DNA of 64,000 bases from Burhinus oedicnemus. Lineage: Eukaryota; Chordata; Aves; Charadriiformes; Burhinidae. Both the position numbers and the translations under genes were made by a program. Positions 59,801 through 64,000 of the stretch are shown one piece after another. The stretch covers positions 915,803-979,802 of the forward strand of contig VFFE01007626.1 of assembly GCA_008921705.1 (NCBI GenBank). The letters run 5' to 3'. Position 1 is the stretch's first letter, and every line of letters begins with the position of its first letter. The notes beneath the pieces are model-generated. The model searched no databases. It was not told the DNA's origin and saw nothing but the letters and a program-made list of their open reading frames with translations.

Positions 59801-62163
59801 CCCCCTCCCCCAGGGCTAAGAAAATGGCAGCAGCTGGAACATCTTTCAGAAATGAAGTGAGGGGGAAAGCAAAAGTGAAGGAGAGAGAAAGAGAGAGGGA
59901 GAGCAAAAAAGGAGGCAGCTTGAGCAGCGGATGGCTGAACTGTGCTCCACAAAGCCACGGCGGAAGTTAACATCGCATTCAGGCTGTGCTGCAACTTCAA
60001 TCGGCGAGAGGTGGCGAGGAGACCCCAGAGGAGCCAGTGTGAAGACTGGGGTTCACGAGAGAGGAGGCACTTCTCTTCCTGTTGCCCAGCAGACTGACTT
60101 CAGCCTGAGTTTCTTCTTCAATTTCTGCACAGCAAGAACGCTATGGAAAGCTGGTTGCTCAGCTGCTGGATCCCAAAACAGACTTTTTTTTTTTTTTTTG
60201 AGGAAAAAAAAACAAAGTGGGATGTTGATTTAAAACTAAAGGTGGAAGCAGGGATTAAAAAAAATGGGTTTAAGTGAATATAACTTAAATAGAAGCTTGC
60301 TCTTCAGAGATACTGGTTTTAGAAACAGCCACTACCTGGCCAAACATGGAGGTTTAAAGCCAGATTATTTAATTTAATAAAACAAAAAAAGCATTGCATT
60401 AAGAGCAGAGCTTTTAGAGGAAGAGGGTACATGTATGGTATTTTCTATTTTTTTTTTTTTCCCAGTAGCATAGTTGGGATCCACAGTGCTGCAGAACACG
60501 TGTTCCTTAGGAAGCAGACAAAAAAACTTAGTGTTATGTTCTTCATGAAGACTTGCACATACACTCCTATATGAGGCATAAATAGCGTGTGTTTTTTATA
60601 CTGAAATATATGCACCCATAGAATTAAAGGGGTTACCTGGCCTCCTATTTGATTTGTTTGGTCTCCGAGTAAAATAGCAGTGGGAGCCAGCAGCCCCAGC
60701 CAGGTGCTTCTCCCCACCACTAACCCATCTGATGTTTGTAAGTGTCATGTTTCCTAGTGTTTATTTGGGTAATTTTTCTATTTTTTACAGTGATGTTATA
60801 ACACAGAAAACTATCAGATCAGAACCTCAAAAAATGTAGCCCGAAGGACTCCAGGCCACCTCCCTGTGTTGCCTCTGGGTGTGAGAGGATACCTCATGAA
60901 GCAGAGGGGAAAGGGAATTAGCACATGTGATCTGATGTTTGTCCCTTGGGCCAATTCATCTTCCTTTCTTTTCTTTGCTGCAAAAGGAGTCTATTTCCTT
61001 TCTTCATTGGGTGGGGAATGTGGAAGTGTTTTGTTGACCTTACCAAGGAGGGAGCCTAGCCCCAAGAAGAAAATGGCCTTTCTGGCAGACCCGGTAGGAT
61101 TTGTCTTGACCAAGAGAAGGCATCACTTGCAGAAGTTGGGATGGCCTTTTACCTGATTTTCTGTCTACCCCTAATCATTTTTCAGATCTTTCAAGGGAGT
61201 TAAAGTGATTGCATTGACAGCATACTGAGTGTAAGGCAACCTTTTTACAGGCTACAGAAGAGAAGAAAGCCAATTTGGAATTTTAATCCATATTTAACAG
61301 AATGTAGAAAATAAAAGCTGTTCCACAAACTGGAGCTGTCGCTTTGCAACAGATAGCGCTCTGCTCCCTTTGTTAGAGAGGTGCTATCCCATACCAGGAT
61401 TAGATCGGCTTAACCCGTGATGAAGGAAAAGACCATCCACACTTCCCCAGTTTGTCTGAGCTTTTTCTTCCTCCCTCCACCACCCCAGGGAGGAGTGTGG
61501 GGATTGAACCCATGGGGGGAAACACTAGATTTTATTATTTTGAAACATTTTTAAGACCGCACTAAGCCAGTGAGTGAAGTGGAAAAGTGAAAAGCCTTGA
61601 TATTTTATTCAGGTTGGGTTTTTTTAAAGCCACAAAGAGAGGGCAAACAGGAGATTACAATTATGCCATTTAAAAAAGATAAATATAAAACATTATGCAT
61701 GCCTTCTTTAGGTCTGATCTTCCTTGTCTCTTTACCTGATGATTATTAATAATTAAAAAGAAAACCCTCTGTATTAAGTATCTGCATCTTTCAGAGAAAA
61801 TTTAAAAAGAACAGAACTGTTGGGTTTTTTGGTTTTGCACAGTCTTGGAGACAAAATCTCTTTTGGGTTTTTAGTTTGTTTTGTTTCCTTTTAAGTTAAT
61901 GAGAACCTTAGCTTGGTATGGCCATTATCAAACACAGCTGTACACCTTTAGCATTCTTAATGTTCTCTTATGGGGCTAATATAAGCATCTATATAATATA
62001 TATTATAAATATCACATTTTAAACAGGAAATGGAAGGCATTTGATGCAGAATTTTTGCATGATATAGAAATAATTAAAGTTAGCTAGTGTTTGTTTGTTT
62101 GGTCTGAATGTTGGTAGAACCTTCATAGCTTTGTTACAATGAAACCTTGAACTGAAGATATTT
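59801..62163 (+). other. possible extended 3' UTR of CAMK2G
   Basis: This is AT-rich sequence with many T and A runs and no recognised transposon or exon. Another AATAAA lies at 61310. The composition fits a long 3' UTR reaching the signal at 62164, but intergenic sequence cannot be excluded. Confidence 0.4.
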
Positions 62164-62210
62164 AATAAAATAACATTTAAACAGTGCAATGTTTTGAGTG
62201 TCACCTTTTT
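62164..62210 (+). promoter_or_regulatory. candidate distal poly(A) site
   Basis: AATAAA at 62164-62169 is followed by a CAGTGCA cleavage-like context and then the GU- and U-rich stretch TGTTTTGAGTGTC. That is the standard order of signal, cleavage site and downstream element. It would end a long CAMK2G 3' UTR of about 2.7 kb counted from 59465. Confidence 0.5.
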
Positions 62211-64000
62211 CTCTTAAACCATGGGACAATGTGGAATTGGCACTTCTGGGGTAAGAATCAGTCTGCAAAGCTTTGTTTTTGTGTCAGTAAATCATGTGAT
62301 TTAAAAATGTCATGTTTAGAAAGGAAAACTGAAAAAATATTAGCATTAATAAAAACAAAGGGGCAACAGAACCTGTTAAAATGAACTTTATGGCATTTCC
62401 CTGACAGACTACAGGATAATAGGGAAATGTTGCTTCTGTTCCTGATAGCCTAACCCTTGGCAAGCCGATGCTGCTTCTTCCTTTCTTGGACTTTGTTTTC
62501 CTCCCCAGTGTTTCAGACTGTGTGAGAGAAGCCAGGCTGTCTGGCCATTGGGTTTGCCAGATGTGAGCGTGCCGAACTCCAGTTGGGTGACAGCTCTTAC
62601 CTTTGTGAGCTAGCGTATTTTGTGCCCTAGATGGGAAGTGCCTGCGGAGGCACAGATCAAACCACTCACCTGTACAAACGTGCCTGGTCTAGCAGCGTAA
62701 GCATGATTCCCTAAAAGAAGTTAGAAGTCAGTTGGATTTAGCCTGTTTTGTTTCTGTACTGCCTCTTGTTATTAGCATTTCATTTATGCTGCCTTGGGTA
62801 GGCTTTGTTCCACTGGGGCCTTTGCCGCTTTGGCATTTTTCTTTTATTTCCCACCTTGGACTGTTGAGGCTGCTCTCCTGAGCGCCGGCGCGCTCAGCGG
62901 TGCGCCTGCAGCGTGCTGCTTTTGCCTTCTGCTGAGCCCCCTTCCCAGCTGGTCTCGGTGGGACAGAGATGCTTGCGTGCTTCTCTGTGTCCTGCTCCCG
63001 CTGGCCTTGTGTCGGGCCTGGCACAGTTACTGCTGGGATTGCGCCGGGGATACACGTCCCGGTTTGGTACTGGCTGCAGCTAAGCCTGAGGGGCTAGCTG
63101 GCATGCGCGCCCCCCGTTTGGCAGGCTTGGCTGGCCTCCCCCTGCCCTGAGCTCTTCTCAGGTGCATCTGGGAAGTGCTGCAGGGGTGGCTTTGCCTTAT
63201 CACCGAAAGAGAGTTCAGTGTGCTTAATCCCTTTTAACTGCAGCAATTACCTAGTAAATAGGTGTCAGTTACTGCTGCTTAAAGAGATGATTGCTTTTGC
63301 TGCCTGATGAAACAGGAGGAAAATTGTCCTTAGTGTTTAAAGGGAGAAGGTAAGAGTTTTACAGCCCACTTCACTGGGACTGAAGACAATCTGTTCGTGG
63401 CCAGGAGAGATAGCTCCTGCTATTACAGTAGCAAAGAGAGGTTCTGCTATCATTTCTGACATCCAAGGCAGCATCGCTCATCAGGTGAGGTCTCTCCTGG
63501 AGCAGTTAATCGTATCTTAATGATCTTTGAAGAAACGTTGCAGTATGATCCAGTATACACTAGGAAGATATCCATAAAGTTAGTGATGATTTCCCACGTT
63601 CTTAGTAGCTCTGTTAACCAGGACAAGAGTCATTTAAACACTTACTGAAAGCACAATAGTCAGTCTAATGCTTATGTCAAGAATATTTATGTAGCGTATA
63701 TATGGGGCCTTTCAGAGGGTTCCTGTATATGCATGTGATTTAAGTACATTTAAAAAAGGTGATGATGTTCCATTTTAGCTGTACTGTATGTGCATTTACC
63801 ACCTGCACGTCCTCTATTAGTCGGTCTTGGGCCAGGGGACTGAAAAAATGCACCAATGGGATAGAATCTGCTCCAGAAGGGGTGCCTGTCTTACGTTTTA
63901 GCTGACAGCAGGGATTGGGAATGGTACCTATCTGCAGTGCGATAGCTCCAGTATTGAGTTACCAAGCAGAGATATTTTCTTATTTTCTAGTATGCCATAT
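62211..64000. other. downstream sequence, no gene recognised
   Basis: Nothing here is recognisable as an exon or repeat. A GC- and CpG-richer patch lies at about 62870-63120 (GAGCGCCGGCGCGCTC at 62880). A 118-codon open frame across it has no family signature. Confidence 0.6.

Noticed and set aside
62794..63150. 118-codon frame in the CpG-rich patch
   Set aside because: Ala, Leu and Cys-rich translation typical of GC-rich non-coding DNA; no signature of the gene expected next to CAMK2G.

Overview
The window is a piece of vertebrate, most likely bird, chromosome. It holds most of one multi-exon gene on the + strand: CAMK2G, the gamma subunit of Ca2+/calmodulin-dependent protein kinase II. The bird assignment rests on a CR1 retroposon fragment with an avian-type 3' end at about 2.08-2.60 kb, very few other transposons, and intron sizes and base composition typical of avian genes. 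Everything is stated from reading the sequence and from recalled family knowledge; no search was run.

Layout. 1-9122 is the 3' part of the intron before the first exon in the window (exons 1-3, residues 1 to about 74, lie upstream). Nine constitutive kinase and regulatory exons follow between 9123 and 23508: end of the N-lobe, HRD catalytic loop, DFG, activation segment, C-lobe, the Thr287 autophosphorylation site and the calmodulin-binding helix. From 32885 to 50236 come the alternatively spliced linker exons: 41 nt, a 33-nt nuclear-localisation exon, a 69-nt exon with a weak donor, then 45, 49 and 114 nt. At 52060-52185 is a further 126-nt in-frame candidate cassette exon that I cannot match to a CaMKII-gamma isoform I remember. 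A GC- and CpG-rich island (about 52.26-52.68 kb) follows it at once. The hub (association) domain is encoded by 54824-54899, 55399-55493 and 56613-56845, ending in TGA. The conserved part of the CaMKII 3' UTR resumes about 2.6 kb further on (59465 onward), which implies an intron inside the 3' UTR. Poly(A) signals lie near 59.75 kb and 62.16 kb. I recognise no gene in 62.2-64 kb.

Every exon boundary has AG/GT signals. All phases fit, and exon lengths (55, 66, 73, 103, 84, 95, 123, 84, 43 ... 76, 95) agree with the conserved CaMKII gene structure. The variable linker sets reach, localisation and autoregulation of the dodecameric holoenzyme. The most interesting part of the window is therefore 41.7-54.8 kb, where cassette exons, a CpG island, an intronic hairpin and a 170-nt A/C tract cluster.

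The numerous open frames in introns on both strands, up to 236 codons, look like chance frames.
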